Part shown: piece by piece, positions 20,385 through 29,361 of the stretch
Layout: the number at the start of each line of letters is the position of its first letter
Numbering within the stretch: position 1 is the first letter of the stretch
NCBI RefSeq assembly: GCF_023375815.1
Contig: NZ_CP067412.1
Coordinates: 3,658,001 to 3,722,000 of the forward strand
Length of the DNA stretch: 64,000 nucleotides
Reading direction: 5' to 3'
From: Pseudomonas sp. HS6
Lineage (GTDB): Bacteria > Pseudomonadota > Gammaproteobacteria > Pseudomonadales > Pseudomonadaceae
Program-made: the position numbers and the translations under genes
Notes under the pieces: generated by a model
What the model saw: only the letters and a program-made list of their open reading frames with translations
Database searches by the model: none
What the model was told of the DNA's origin: nothing

Positions 20385-21005
20385 ATGAAAACAAGCGAAC
20401 GGATCCTCGAATGTGCCCTGCAGTTGTTCAACGAAAAGGGCGAGCCGAACGTCTCCACCATGGAGGTTGCCAATGAAATGGGGATCAGCCCCGGCAACCT
20501 CTACTACCACTTTCACGGCAAGGAGCCGCTGATCCTCGGGCTGTTCGAGCGCTTCCAGAACGAACTGGCGCCGCTGCTCGACCCGCCTGCCGATGCCGAG
20601 TTGGCGCCGGAGGATTACTGGCTGTTCCTGCACCTGATCGTCGAGCGGCTGGCGCAGTACCGGTTCCTGTTCCAGGACCTGTCGAACCTGGCCGGACGGC
20701 TGCCGAAACTGGCCAAGGGTATTCGAAACTTTCTCAACGTCCTGAAGCGCACCCTGGCGTCATTACTGGCACGGTTGAAGGCGTCGGGGCAGTTGGTCAG
20801 TGATACCCAGGCGTTGGGGCAACTGGTGGAGCAGATCACCATGACGTTGTTGTTTTCGCTGGACTATCAGCGGATTCTTGATCGTGAAGGGGAAGTGAGG
20901 CTGGTGGTTTATCAGATCATGATGTTGGTGGCGCCGCATCTGTTGCCGCCGGTGAAGGTGGCTACGGAGAGGATGGCTTTGCAATATCTCGAAGATCACG
21001 AGTGA
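20385..21005 (+). CDS. phaD: PhaD, TetR-family regulator of the pha cluster
   Basis: The 206-residue protein has an N-terminal TetR helix-turn-helix (about residues 10-55: STMEVANEMGISPGNLYYHF) and a helical ligand-binding domain. In pseudomonads PhaD acts as an activator of the phaC1 and phaI promoters and responds to a fatty-acid-derived ligand. The location directly after phaC2 fits. The gene ends before an inverted-repeat element and faces phaF. Confidence 0.93.
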   Translation: MKTSERILECALQLFNEKGEPNVSTMEVANEMGISPGNLYYHFHGKEPLILGLFERFQNELAPLLDPPADAELAPEDYWLFLHLIVERLAQYRFLFQDLSNLAGRLPKLAKGIRNFLNVLKRTLASLLARLKASGQLVSDTQALGQLVEQITMTLLFSLDYQRILDREGEVRLVVYQIMMLVAPHLLPPVKVATERMALQYLEDHE

Positions 21006-21021
21006 GTCAGGTAGATCGCTG

Positions 21022-21227
21022 CCCTCACCCTAGCCCTCCCGAAACGTCGGACCGCCCGGAGGGAGAGGGGACTGACCGTGGGATGCTCGGGAATTACGCC
21101 GACGTGAAAGTGCTGTGTTGAATCCATAATCGACTGTTTTTTTCAGGTCGATGTATAACGCGAGACACCTCGGTCAGTTCCCTCTCCCTCGGGGCGGTCC
21201 GACGTTTCGGGAGGGCTAGGGTGAGGG
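21022..21227. repeat. Interspersed inverted-repeat element, copy 2 (long-arm variant)
   Basis: Same family as the element at 5061. Both arms here carry an extra segment, CGAAACGTCGGACCGCCCG on the left and its complement on the right, inserted after the CCCTCACCCTAGCCCTCC tip. The core shares AATCCATAATCGACT and CAGGTCGATGTA with copy 1. It occupies most of the phaD-phaF convergent gap. Confidence 0.85.
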
Positions 21228-21247
21228 GGCTCTTGGATCAGACATAC

Positions 21248-21281
21248 AAAAACGCCCGACCTTCACAGGCCGGGCGTTTTC
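21248..21281. terminator. Bidirectional terminator between phaD and phaF
   Basis: The stem AACGCCCG(A/G)CC ... GGCCGGGCGTT is flanked by A5 on one side and T4 on the other, just downstream of the phaF stop codon. It can serve phaF (minus) and phaD (plus). Confidence 0.85.
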
Positions 21282-21295
21282 TTGAGCCCTGAAAA

Positions 21296-22147
21296 TCAGG
21301 ACTGGCTGGTTGGCGTCGACGGAGTCGATGCAACAGTCGAAGCTGGCGCCGGAGTTGGAGCCGAGGCGGAGTTCGACGTGCTTGCCAGTGCAGCCGGTAC
21401 TGCTACCGGTTTCGGCGCAGCGGCTTTCGGCGCGGCCGGTTTTTTCACAGCAGGTTTTTTCGCCGCAGCCGGTTTGGCGGCAGGCTTGGCAGCGGGTTTG
21501 GCGGCAGCGGTTTTCGCTGCTGGCTTGGCCGCTGGTTTTGCAGCAGGTTTGGCGGCGGCCTTGGCGGCAACCGGTTTGGCCGCGGCTTTCGCTGCTGGCT
21601 TGGCGGCTGCGGTTTTGGCCGCTGGCTTGGCGGCGGCTTTCGCTGCAGGTTTAGCGGTGGCCTTGGCCAATGGCTTGGCAGCAGGTTTTGCCGCCGGTTT
21701 TGCCGCTGCGGTTTTGGCCGCCACAGGTTGGGTTTTCAGGCCGGTGAGCTTTTCGATCTGCTTGGTCAGGGTATCGACCTTCTTGTGCAGATCCTTCACC
21801 TCGTTGCGGCTCGGTACGCCCAGGCGCGAAATCGCACTGTTCAGGCGCTTGTCGAAAGCCCCTTCCAGTTGATCCCACGTGCCCAGCGCGCGATCTTTCA
21901 CGCCGCTGATGCGCGACTTGGCCGAGCTTGCAGAGTCCTTGGCAGCATCGACTGTCTTGCCGACTGCAGCCTTGGTGAGCTTCTCGGCTTTCTCGCCGTC
22001 TTTGACCAATGTATCGAAGAGCTTGCTGCCGTCAGTGTCGATCTTCGAGTACACGCCTAAACCAGCCAGCCAGATCTTGCGGGAGTAGTCTTCGACTTTC
22101 CCGATCCACGAGCTGCCTTCTTTATCGGTGTTCTTTTTACCAGCCAT
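21296..22147 (-). CDS. phaF: PhaF, PHA granule phasin with histone-like tail
   Basis: The 283-residue bifunctional phasin has an N-terminal phasin domain (about residues 10-140, homologous to PhaI, with WIGKVEDYSRKIWLAGLG). A C-terminal tail of Ala-Ala-Lys-Pro repeats (about 143-245) like histone H1 binds DNA and helps segregate granules. The last 35 residues are Ser/Thr/Pro/Ala-rich. The ATG follows AAGGAG. It lies 10 bp after phaI in the same operon. The repeat is low-complexity at DNA level, so indels between strains are expected. Confidence 0.96.
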   Translation of the reverse strand: MAGKKNTDKEGSSWIGKVEDYSRKIWLAGLGVYSKIDTDGSKLFDTLVKDGEKAEKLTKAAVGKTVDAAKDSASSAKSRISGVKDRALGTWDQLEGAFDKRLNSAISRLGVPSRNEVKDLHKKVDTLTKQIEKLTGLKTQPVAAKTAAAKPAAKPAAKPLAKATAKPAAKAAAKPAAKTAAAKPAAKAAAKPVAAKAAAKPAAKPAAKPAAKTAAAKPAAKPAAKPAAAKKPAVKKPAAPKAAAPKPVAVPAALASTSNSASAPTPAPASTVASTPSTPTSQS

Positions 22148-22157
22148 CCCGTTCTCC

Positions 22158-22580
22158 TTAAGATTTACGCGCGACGCGTTCGAGCAATGCCGTCAGCTCA
22201 TCGAGCTTAGCAGAGAGTGCCTCAACGTCATGTTTAGACGGAATGCCGATACGATTCAAGGCACTGGCGACACGCGTGTCGAACGCCTTCTCGACCTTGT
22301 CGAGCTGAACTTCGACGCGGCCTTTGAAAGAGCTGACTTCGTGCTTGGCTTCATCGATCTCGGCGTTGGCCGCTTCGAGTTTTTCGGTGACGGCTTTTTT
22401 GCCTTTCTTTTCAACAGTTTGACCAGCCTTGATCAACTCCTGAAAGTACTCGCTGCCCTCCTGACCGACCTTGGTGTAGGCACCCAGGCCTGCCAGCCAG
22501 ATCTTGCGGGCATAGGATTTGACGTCGCTCAGAGCAGAAGTCGAGGCGTCGATTTTTTTCTTCAAAATAACTTTGGCCAT
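22158..22580 (-). CDS. phaI: PhaI, PHA granule-associated phasin
   Basis: The 140-residue amphipathic phasin begins MAKVILKKKIDAST and is homologous to the N-terminal domain of PhaF (SYARKIWLAGLGAYTKVGQEG), ending in a coiled-coil. It coats PHA granules and stabilises them. The ATG at 22580 follows GAGGTG and fits family N-termini. A frame extension 20 codons upstream is not homologous. It is the first gene of phaI-phaF. Confidence 0.94.
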   Translation of the reverse strand: MAKVILKKKIDASTSALSDVKSYARKIWLAGLGAYTKVGQEGSEYFQELIKAGQTVEKKGKKAVTEKLEAANAEIDEAKHEVSSFKGRVEVQLDKVEKAFDTRVASALNRIGIPSKHDVEALSAKLDELTALLERVARKS

Positions 22581-22702
22581 GGTGCACCTCACGCGCAGAA
22601 GGTTTGAGGAACTGCCCGGACGTGTGTCGGGCTCAGGCACAAAGTAGGGAGAAAAATTAGAAACGGCACCCTAACAACTGACATATAAGGCAGGTGCACC
22701 AC

Positions 22703-22731
22703 AAAGAAAAAGGGGAGCCCGAAGCTCCCCC
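22703..22731 (-). terminator. Terminator of the PHA-system protein gene
   Basis: Minus-strand stem GGGGAGC / GCTCCCC (22712-22718, 22724-22730) with a 5-base loop, followed by TTTTTCTTT. It begins about 11 bases after the stop codon and separates this gene from phaI. Confidence 0.88.
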
Positions 22732-22741
22732 TCTGTTCTGT

Positions 22742-23017
22742 TCAGACCAGCGCCTTGTCCAGCGCCTTCTCGATCTCGGCTTTGATCATGCCGCTCATGG
22801 CCGACATCATCAGGCCCAGTTCCACGTCAACGCGAATCGAATCCTCGGCCACGTGCACCGCGCCCTTCACACCCGAACGCTTGAGGTTCAGGGTGTCGCC
22901 CGCCCACTGCGGCTCCAGGCCATACTGATCGGACAGTTTCTGCGCCAGCTTGTCGGCTTTCTCGCGGGCAACTTCCTTGCCCAGGCTGTGGGCACGCTCA
23001 ACACTGATATGGGCCAT
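22742..23017 (-). CDS. Polyhydroxyalkanoic acid system family protein
   Basis: This small 91-residue protein begins MAHISVERAHSLGKEVAREKADKLAQKLSD and has a C-terminal LGLMMSAMSGMIKAEIEKALDKAL helix. The pattern matches the PHA granule region family (PF09650 as I recall). Its function is unknown. Genes of this family sit beside pha clusters, and this one lies between phaI and ubiE with its own terminator. Confidence 0.8.
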   Translation of the reverse strand: MAHISVERAHSLGKEVAREKADKLAQKLSDQYGLEPQWAGDTLNLKRSGVKGAVHVAEDSIRVDVELGLMMSAMSGMIKAEIEKALDKALV

Positions 23018-23124
23018 TGAATGACTCCTGCTTTTTGAATGGGGCTATGAATGCCTGCAACGAATCTTGACCGCCACTGCGGCAAATCGTCCCGAAGGTT
23101 GCCCATCTTACCTTTAGCCATTCC

Positions 23125-23153
23125 AAGACAAAGCATGGCTTGGGGATTAGAAT
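23125..23153 (+). promoter_or_regulatory. Candidate sigma-70 promoter of ubiE
   Basis: AAGACA (23125-23130), a 17-base spacer and TAGAAT (23148-23153), 30 bases before the ubiE ATG. Confidence 0.5.
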
Positions 23154-23182
23154 GTCGCGCATTCTCTTTTGGTGACAGCGAT

Positions 23183-23953
23183 ATGACTGATCAGCGCAAA
23201 GGCAGCGATGCCGAACCCACCACTCACTTCGGCTTCAAAAACGTTCCGGAAAGCCAGAAAGCGGAAAAAGTCGCTGAGGTGTTCCACTCCGTAGCCGCCA
23301 AGTACGACCTGATGAACGACCTTCTGTCGGGCGGCATGCACCGTCTGTGGAAGCGTTTCGCGATCGAACTGTCGGGCGTGCGCGCAGGCAACCGCGTGCT
23401 GGACATCGCCGGCGGCACCGGCGACCTGACCAAAAAATTCTCGCACCTGGTCGGCCCGACCGGTCAGGTGGTACTGGCCGACATCAACGAATCCATGCTC
23501 AAGGTCGGTCGTGACCGCCTGCTGGATGTCGGCGTGTCGGGCAACGTCGAGTTCGTCCAGGCCGACGCTGAAAAACTGCCGTTTCCGGACAACCATTTCG
23601 ACTGCGTGACCATCGCCTTCGGCCTGCGCAACGTGACGCACAAGGAAGACGCCCTGCGCTCGATGCTGCGCGTACTCAAGCCCGGTGGTCGCCTGCTGGT
23701 GCTGGAGTTCTCCAAGCCGACCAACGCGCTGATGTCCAAGGCCTACGACGCCTACTCGTTCGCCTTCATGCCGCTGATGGGCAAGCTGATCACCAACGAC
23801 TCGGAAAGCTATCGTTACCTGGCCGAATCGATCCGCATGCACCCGAATCAGGAAACCCTGAAGTCGATGATGGTCGACGCCGGTTTCGACCGCGTGACCT
23901 ATCACAACATGACCGCAGGCATCGTCGCCCTGCACCGCGGCATCAAACCCTGA
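23183..23953 (+). CDS. ubiE: Ubiquinone/menaquinone biosynthesis C-methyltransferase
   Basis: This 256-residue SAM-dependent enzyme methylates the quinone ring in ubiquinone synthesis. Motif I is [14 protein letters not shown], and the [24 protein letters not shown] signature is present. The ATG at 23183 follows GGTGACAG. An upstream in-frame start adds 44 unrelated residues that read through the promoter. The stop shares one base with the ubiJ start. Confidence 0.97.
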   Translation: MTDQRKGSDAEPTTHFGFKNVPESQKAEKVAEVFHSVAAKYDLMNDLLSGGMHRLWKRFAIELSGVRAGNRVLDIAGGTGDLTKKFSHLVGPTGQVVLADINESMLKVGRDRLLDVGVSGNVEFVQADAEKLPFPDNHFDCVTIAFGLRNVTHKEDALRSMLRVLKPGGRLLVLEFSKPTNALMSKAYDAYSFAFMPLMGKLITNDSESYRYLAESIRMHPNQETLKSMMVDAGFDRVTYHNMTAGIVALHRGIKP

Positions 23954-24576
23954 TGCTGCTGACCGGGCTGCTCGCCAGCGTCGAACTCGGCCTGAACCGC
24001 GTGCTGCGTCTCGACAGCACGGCGCTGCCGCGACTGGCGCATCTGACCGGCAAGGTGATTGCCGTGGATTGCCGCAGCCCGGCGCTGCAACTGTTCATCC
24101 TGCCGAGTGACGAAGGCCTGATGCTGGCGTCCCACTGGGAAACCGGCGTCGACTGCACCCTGCGCGCCCCGGCGTCGAGCCTGGTGAAACTGGCCCTGAG
24201 CAAGGACAAGACCGCGGTGCTGCACGCACCGGAAGTCGAACTCGACGGCGACAGCGGCGTGCTGCTGGAACTGGCGGGCGTGCTGCAGGATCTCGAGCTG
24301 GACTGGGAGTACGAACTCTCGCGCTGGCTGGGACCTGTCGCCACGCAACTGGTCGGCGGTCACCTGCGCAGCCGCGCTCGCTGGTATCAACAAGGATTTG
24401 CCAGCCTCAACCAGAACCTCGCCGAATACCTGGCTGAAGAATCGCGCACCCTCGTCGGGCAGCGCGAAGCCGAAGCCCGTTTCAGCGAACTGGACCGGAT
24501 CAAACTCGATCTGGAACGTCTCGAGGCGCGCTTCGAGCGCCTTTCCCGATCCCTCGACCCAAGCGATAACGCATGA
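23953..24576 (+). CDS. ubiJ: UbiJ, SCP2-domain ubiquinone biosynthesis accessory protein
   Basis: The 207-residue protein has an SCP2 lipid-binding domain in the N-terminal half (about residues 15-115: [22 protein letters not shown]) and a C-terminal coiled coil (about 165-205). UbiJ works with UbiB and UbiK in the soluble ubiquinone biosynthesis complex. It overlaps ubiE by one base and ubiB by four, giving a ubiE-J-B operon. Confidence 0.93.
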   Translation: MLLTGLLASVELGLNRVLRLDSTALPRLAHLTGKVIAVDCRSPALQLFILPSDEGLMLASHWETGVDCTLRAPASSLVKLALSKDKTAVLHAPEVELDGDSGVLLELAGVLQDLELDWEYELSRWLGPVATQLVGGHLRSRARWYQQGFASLNQNLAEYLAEESRTLVGQREAEARFSELDRIKLDLERLEARFERLSRSLDPSDNA

Positions 24577-26177
24577 AGCTGCTCGCCGTCCGCCGTCTGT
24601 TGCGCATCCAGCGCGTCGTGATCCGCTACCGCCTCGATGACCTGCTGTTCGACCTGCCCTTGCCGTGGTTCCTGCTGGCGCTGCGCTACGCCTTGCCATG
24701 GCGCTGGTTCCCGCGCAAGCCGCTGGACCTGAGCCGTGGCGCACGCCTGCGCCTGGCGTTGCAGGACTTGGGGCCGATCTTCATCAAGTTCGGGCAGATT
24801 CTCTCGACCCGCCGCGACCTGCTGCCGGAAGACATCGCCGATGAGCTGATGCGGTTGCAGGACCGCGTGCCGCCGTTCGATTCGCAGCTGTCGGTCAAGC
24901 TGATCGAAGAACAGCTGGGCAAGAAGATCAGCGAGGTGTTCAGCCGCTTCGACGTCGAACCGCTGGCCTCGGCCTCGGTCGCGCAGGTGCATGCCGCGCA
25001 GTTGAAGACCGGCGAAGAAGTGGTGGTCAAGGTGATCCGCCCGGGCCTGAAACCGATCATCGCGCAGGATCTGGCGTGGCTGTTCATCCTCGCCCGCGCG
25101 GCCGAAAAGGTCTCCGCCGACGCCCGCCTGCTGCACCCGGTGGAAGTGGTCAGCGACTACGAAAAAACCATCTACGACGAACTCGACCTGTTGCGCGAGG
25201 CGGCCAACGCCAGCCAGTTGAAGCGCAACTTCGAAGGCTCGCCGCTGCTCTACGTGCCGCAAGTCTATTGGGACTGGTGCCGGCCGAAAGTGCTGGTGAT
25301 GGAGCGCATCTACGGGATTCAGGTGACGGACCTGGCGACCCTCGCCGACCAACGCACCGACATGAAAATGCTCGCCGAACGCGGCGTGGAGATCTTCTTC
25401 ACCCAGGTGTTCCGCGACAGCTTCTTCCACGCCGACATGCACCCGGGCAACATCTTCGTCAGCACCGTCAACCCGTGGAGCCCGCAGTACATTGCGATCG
25501 ACTGCGGCATCGTCGGCAGCCTGACCCCGGAAGACCAGGATTATCTGGCGCGCAACCTGTTCGCCTTCTTCAAGCGCGACTACCGCCGCGTGGCGCAATT
25601 GCACATCGATTCGGGCTGGGTGCCGGCGGAAACCAAGCTCAACGAATTCGAAGCGGCGATCCGTACCGTGTGCGAACCGATCTTCGAAAAACCGTTAAAA
25701 GATATTTCATTTGGCCAGGTGCTGATGCGCCTGTTCCAGACCGCGCGCCGCTTCAACATGGAAGTGCAGCCGCAACTCGTTTTGCTGCAAAAGACCTTGC
25801 TGAACATCGAAGGCCTGGGCCGTCAGCTGTACCCCGACCTGGATCTGTGGAACACCGCGCAGCCGTTCCTCGAACGCTGGATGCGCGAACGCGTCAGCCC
25901 GAAAGCCTTGATCGGCAACGTCCAGAGCCAGTTCGAACAGCTGCCGCACCTGGCCAACATGGCCCGCGACCTGCTCGAACGCATGTCCCAGCCCCACGCC
26001 AACGACCCACCACCGCCATGGCACAAACGCAAGGACGACTGGTTCCTGCGCCTGCTTGGCAGTGCCCATCTGGCGGGCGGCACAATCCTCGCCGCCGGTG
26101 GCCCGCTGAATGAACTGGGGCATTGGCCCGCCGGAATCATGGTGGCAGTCGGCTTGTATCTGGTCGTTCGCCGATAG
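24573..26177 (+). CDS. ubiB: UbiB, atypical protein kinase-like ubiquinone biosynthesis protein
   Basis: The 534-residue ABC1/ADCK-family membrane protein carries the diagnostic KxGQ motif ([19 protein letters not shown]) and the Ala-rich nucleotide loop ([15 protein letters not shown]). The [11 protein letters not shown] and IDCGIVG segments replace the kinase HRD/DFG motifs. Two C-terminal membrane helices (about 495-530) anchor it. It supports ubiquinone synthesis through ATPase activity. Confidence 0.96.
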   Translation: MKLLAVRRLLRIQRVVIRYRLDDLLFDLPLPWFLLALRYALPWRWFPRKPLDLSRGARLRLALQDLGPIFIKFGQILSTRRDLLPEDIADELMRLQDRVPPFDSQLSVKLIEEQLGKKISEVFSRFDVEPLASASVAQVHAAQLKTGEEVVVKVIRPGLKPIIAQDLAWLFILARAAEKVSADARLLHPVEVVSDYEKTIYDELDLLREAANASQLKRNFEGSPLLYVPQVYWDWCRPKVLVMERIYGIQVTDLATLADQRTDMKMLAERGVEIFFTQVFRDSFFHADMHPGNIFVSTVNPWSPQYIAIDCGIVGSLTPEDQDYLARNLFAFFKRDYRRVAQLHIDSGWVPAETKLNEFEAAIRTVCEPIFEKPLKDISFGQVLMRLFQTARRFNMEVQPQLVLLQKTLLNIEGLGRQLYPDLDLWNTAQPFLERWMRERVSPKALIGNVQSQFEQLPHLANMARDLLERMSQPHANDPPPPWHKRKDDWFLRLLGSAHLAGGTILAAGGPLNELGHWPAGIMVAVGLYLVVRR

Positions 26178-26257
26178 CCAGTTCCGCGATCGGCTGGCAC
26201 ACTGTTTCAACGCCTGAACCCGACTATTGAAGTGTGGGTTCGCTGTCGGAGTCGAAG

Positions 26258-26659
26258 ATGAAAAACTGGCTGGACGAGATCAAGTGGGACGCCGATGGCC
26301 TGGTGCCGGCGATTGCCCAGGATCACAAGACCGGACGCGTGCTGATGATGGCCTGGATGAACCGCGAAGCCCTGGAGCTGACCGCATCCGAAAACCGTGC
26401 CATCTACTGGTCACGTTCCCGTGGCAAGCTGTGGCGCAAGGGCGAAGAGTCCGGCCATGTGCAGACCTTGCATGAAATGCGTCTGGACTGCGACGCCGAC
26501 GTGATCATCCTGATGGTCGAACAGATTGGCGACATCGCTTGCCATACTGGCCGTCAGAGCTGCTTCTACCGCGTCTTCGAAAACGGCGACTGGAAAACGG
26601 TCGACCCGGTCTTGAAAGACCCGCACGCAATCTACTCCGCAGGACACAAACATGAGTGA
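26258..26659 (+). CDS. hisI: Phosphoribosyl-AMP cyclohydrolase
   Basis: The 133-residue enzyme carries out step 3 of histidine biosynthesis. [29 protein letters not shown], and the zinc ligands in [10 protein letters not shown] and [12 protein letters not shown] are present. Unlike enterobacterial HisIE, it is a separate protein from HisE. The ATG at 26258 follows GGAGTCGAAG. Its end overlaps hisE by 8 bp. Confidence 0.96.
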   Translation: MKNWLDEIKWDADGLVPAIAQDHKTGRVLMMAWMNREALELTASENRAIYWSRSRGKLWRKGEESGHVQTLHEMRLDCDADVIILMVEQIGDIACHTGRQSCFYRVFENGDWKTVDPVLKDPHAIYSAGHKHE

Positions 26660-26984
26660 CACCCTGACCCGCCTCGCTCAGGTGCTTGAAGAGCGCAAGG
26701 GCGCTGCTGCCGACAGTTCGTATGTGGCTAGTCTGTATCACAAGGGCTTGAACAAGATTCTGGAAAAGGTCGGCGAAGAGTCGGTCGAAACGATCATTGC
26801 CGCCAAGGACGCCGCCGTCAGTGGCGACTGCAGCGATGTGATCTACGAGACTGCCGACCTGTGGTTCCACAGCATGGTCATGCTCGCCCAACTGGGGCAG
26901 CATCCGCAGGCAGTGCTGGATGAACTGGATCGCCGTTTCGGCCTGTCCGGACACGTCGAGAAAGCCTCGCGTCCGTCCGCCTGA
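26652..26984 (+). CDS. hisE: Phosphoribosyl-ATP pyrophosphatase
   Basis: This 110-residue all-alpha MazG-type pyrophosphatase carries out step 2 of histidine biosynthesis. [19 protein letters not shown] and the downstream [14 protein letters not shown] hold the metal-binding acidic residues. It is translationally coupled to hisI and followed 25 bp later by tatA, the order seen in other Pseudomonas. Confidence 0.95.
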   Translation: MSDTLTRLAQVLEERKGAAADSSYVASLYHKGLNKILEKVGEESVETIIAAKDAAVSGDCSDVIYETADLWFHSMVMLAQLGQHPQAVLDELDRRFGLSGHVEKASRPSA

Positions 26985-27009
26985 ACAACTATTAGAGAGG
27001 AACAGCAAC

Positions 27010-27288
27010 ATGGGCATTTTTGACTGGAAACACTGGATCGTCATTCTGGTTGTCGTGGTACTGGTGTTCGGTACAAAGAAACTGAAAAACCTCGGCACCG
27101 ACGTCGGCGAATCGATCAAGGGCTTCCGTAAAGCCATGAACGACGACGAAAAACCGGCCGATCCGACCGTCACGCCTGCGCAACCGGTGCCATCGGTACA
27201 GCCGCAAGCCACCGCTCAGGCCAACCCGCCGCACACCATCGACGTGCAGGCGCAGAAAGTCGAAGAGCCGATCCGCAAAGACGTGTGA
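27010..27288 (+). CDS. tatA: TatA, twin-arginine translocase pore subunit
   Basis: The 92-residue protein has an N-terminal membrane helix (about residues 5-20: [21 protein letters not shown]), the FGTKKL hinge, an amphipathic helix ([15 protein letters not shown]) and an unstructured acidic/Pro tail. It forms the Tat transport pore for folded proteins. GAGAGGAAC precedes the ATG at 27010. It is the first gene of tatA-B-C. Confidence 0.95.
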   Translation: MGIFDWKHWIVILVVVVLVFGTKKLKNLGTDVGESIKGFRKAMNDDEKPADPTVTPAQPVPSVQPQATAQANPPHTIDVQAQKVEEPIRKDV

Positions 27289-27298
27289 GCACTGACTA

Positions 27299-27766
27299 AT
27301 GTTTGGTATCAGCTTCTCTGAACTGCTGCTCGTCGGCCTCGTTGCCCTGCTGGTGCTGGGCCCCGAACGTTTGCCGGGCGCTGCGCGCACCGCTGGCCTG
27401 TGGGTCGGGCGACTGAAGCGCAGCTTCAACGCGATCAAACAGGAAGTTGAACGTGAAATCGGTGCCGACGAAATCCGTCGGCAACTGCACAACGAACACA
27501 TTCTGTCGCTGGAGCAGGAGGCGCGGAAGATTTTCACGCCACCGGTTCAGCAGGAGCCGACGCCAGTGCAGCCAGTCGCAGAGCAGACGCCAACGCAGCC
27601 TGTGGCAGAGCAAACGATTCATGCACCGACAGCTAACGTCGGGCATGTCTCTGCTGCGGCCGCCGAAACTGCACCGGTGATGAAGCCGATTGAACCCGTT
27701 GCTCCAGCCGCCGCGCCAACCACGCCGGCCCCTCACGACCCAACATTGCCGCCGCGAGCCCCATGA
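27299..27766 (+). CDS. tatB: TatB, twin-arginine translocase receptor subunit
   Basis: The 155-residue protein begins [30 protein letters not shown], the TatB signature with its conserved Glu and GPERLP hinge. An amphipathic helix and a long Gln/Pro/Ala-rich tail (about 80-155) follow. TatB and TatC bind twin-arginine signal peptides. It lies 10 bp after tatA and overlaps tatC by four bases. Confidence 0.95.
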   Translation: MFGISFSELLLVGLVALLVLGPERLPGAARTAGLWVGRLKRSFNAIKQEVEREIGADEIRRQLHNEHILSLEQEARKIFTPPVQQEPTPVQPVAEQTPTQPVAEQTIHAPTANVGHVSAAAAETAPVMKPIEPVAPAAAPTTPAPHDPTLPPRAP

Positions 27767-28551
27767 GCGATCTCCCCGAAAACGACCAGCACATGCCGCT
27801 GGTTTCGCACCTCACCGAGTTGCGCACCCGCCTGCTGCGTTGCGTCGCGGCGATCTTCATCATCTTCGCCGGGCTGTTCTCCTTTACCCAGCAGATCTAC
27901 ACCTTCGTCTCGACGCCGCTGCGCAGTTACTTGCCGGCCGGCGCGACGATGATCGCCACCGACGTGTCGTCGCCGTTCCTGACGCCGCTGAAGCTGACGA
28001 TGATGGTGTCGCTGTTCCTGGCGATCCCGGTGATCCTGCACCAGATCTGGGGCTTCATCGCGCCAGGCCTGTACAAGCACGAGAAGCGTGTCGCAGTACC
28101 GTTGCTGATCTCCAGCATCCTGCTGTTCTACACCGGCATGGCATTCGCGTATTACTTCGTGTTCCCGCTGATCTTCAAGTTCTTCGCCTCGGCCACCCCG
28201 GCCGGCGTGGAAATGATGACCGACATCACCAGTTACCTCGACTTCGTGATGACGCTGTTCTTTGCCTTTGGCGTGGCGTTCGAAATCCCGGTGGCCGTGG
28301 TGCTGCTGGTGTGGATCGGCGTGGTCGATGTCAAATACCTGAAGAAGATCCGCCCGTACGTGATCATCGGCTGCTTCGTGGTCGGCATGATCCTGACCCC
28401 GCCGGACATCTTCTCCCAGACCCTGCTGGCCGTGCCGATGTGGATGCTGTTTGAAATCGGCATCCTGTTCGGCAGCCTGGTCAGCAAGCGCGAGCGCCCG
28501 GACGAAACTGTCGACGACCATAACGACCAGCCGCCAGCGACGCAGCCATGA
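27763..28551 (+). CDS. tatC: TatC, twin-arginine translocase core subunit
   Basis: This 262-residue polytopic protein has six predicted membrane helices. The N-terminal [12 protein letters not shown] motif, the periplasmic-loop proline region and [16 protein letters not shown] are typical. TatC is the primary receptor for twin-arginine signals. It overlaps tatB (ATGA) and rsmE (ATGA). Confidence 0.97.
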   Translation: MSDLPENDQHMPLVSHLTELRTRLLRCVAAIFIIFAGLFSFTQQIYTFVSTPLRSYLPAGATMIATDVSSPFLTPLKLTMMVSLFLAIPVILHQIWGFIAPGLYKHEKRVAVPLLISSILLFYTGMAFAYYFVFPLIFKFFASATPAGVEMMTDITSYLDFVMTLFFAFGVAFEIPVAVVLLVWIGVVDVKYLKKIRPYVIIGCFVVGMILTPPDIFSQTLLAVPMWMLFEIGILFGSLVSKRERPDETVDDHNDQPPATQP

Positions 28552-29255
28552 ACCTGCTGTTGCTCGAAGAGGCCGATTTCATAGCGGCCGACCGCGTCGT
28601 GCTGCGTGATCGGCGCTTGACCCACATGCAGGAAGTCCACCGTTCGGAAGTCGGGGACAGCCTGCGGGTCGGGCGCATCGGCGGGTTGATGGGTTCAGCC
28701 GAGCTGCTGCGCCTGGAAGCGGGCGAAGCCGAACTGCGGGTCACCCTCGATCAGCCACCGCCGGCCAAACTGCCGCTGACCCTGGTACTCGCCCTGCCAC
28801 GCCCGAAGATGCTGCGACGGGTATTCCAGACCGTGGCGACCATGGGCGTGCCGAAGGTGATTCTGGTCAACAGCTATCGCGTCGAGAAGAGCTTCTGGCA
28901 AACGCCGTTTCTTGAACCGGAAGCGATTCGCGAGAATTTGATCCTCGGCCTCGAACAGGCCCGCGATACCGTGCTGCCGGAAATCATCATCGAGAAGCGC
29001 TTCAAGCCGTTCGTCGAAGATCGCCTGCCGGCCATCACCGACGGCACCCTCGGCCTGGTCGGCCATCCGGGCAACTTCCCGCCCTGCCCGCGCGCCCTGA
29101 ACGAACCGGTGACCCTGGCCATCGGCCCCGAGGGTGGCTGGATTCCCTACGAAATCGACCTGCTGGGCAAATCCGGCCTGCAACCGGTGCAACTCGGTGA
29201 TCGCATCCTGCGCGTCGAAACCGCCGTCACTGCCCTGCTCGCCCGCCTGTTCTGA
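28548..29255 (+). CDS. rsmE: 16S rRNA (uracil(1498)-N(3))-methyltransferase
   Basis: This 235-residue SPOUT-family enzyme has an N-terminal PUA-like domain and a C-terminal knotted SAM-binding domain with [16 protein letters not shown] and [20 protein letters not shown], the RsmE signature. It methylates U1498 in the decoding region. The ATG overlaps the tatC stop, so it forms the end of the tat operon. A 9-bp perfect hairpin without a T tract (29261-29282) follows. Confidence 0.95.
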   Translation: MNLLLLEEADFIAADRVVLRDRRLTHMQEVHRSEVGDSLRVGRIGGLMGSAELLRLEAGEAELRVTLDQPPPAKLPLTLVLALPRPKMLRRVFQTVATMGVPKVILVNSYRVEKSFWQTPFLEPEAIRENLILGLEQARDTVLPEIIIEKRFKPFVEDRLPAITDGTLGLVGHPGNFPPCPRALNEPVTLAIGPEGGWIPYEIDLLGKSGLQPVQLGDRILRVETAVTALLARLF

Positions 29256-29292
29256 ACCGCTCTGGCGCCATTCGGCGCCAGACAAATTGCGT

Positions 29293-29319
29293 TACAGATT
29301 GCCATCATCCAGCCGATAC
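29293..29319 (+). promoter_or_regulatory. Sigma-28 (FliA) promoter candidate for the chemoreceptor
   Basis: TACAGATT (29293-29300), exactly 11 bases, then GCCGATAC (29312-29319). This matches the flagellar consensus (TAAAGTTT, N11, GCCGATAA) at six of eight and seven of eight positions. It lies 43 bases before the chemoreceptor ATG, where FliA control would be expected. Confidence 0.7.
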
Positions 29320-29361
29320 AGTCTCCATAAGTCCAATTAGTGGTCCGAGGGGAGTCGTCGC

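Noticed and set aside
17793..20633. 946-codon open frame antisense to phaZ, phaC2 and phaD
   Set aside because: It mirrors real genes with strong family motifs on the other strand. Long antisense frames are expected from GC-rich third codon positions, and its translation shows no recognisable domain.
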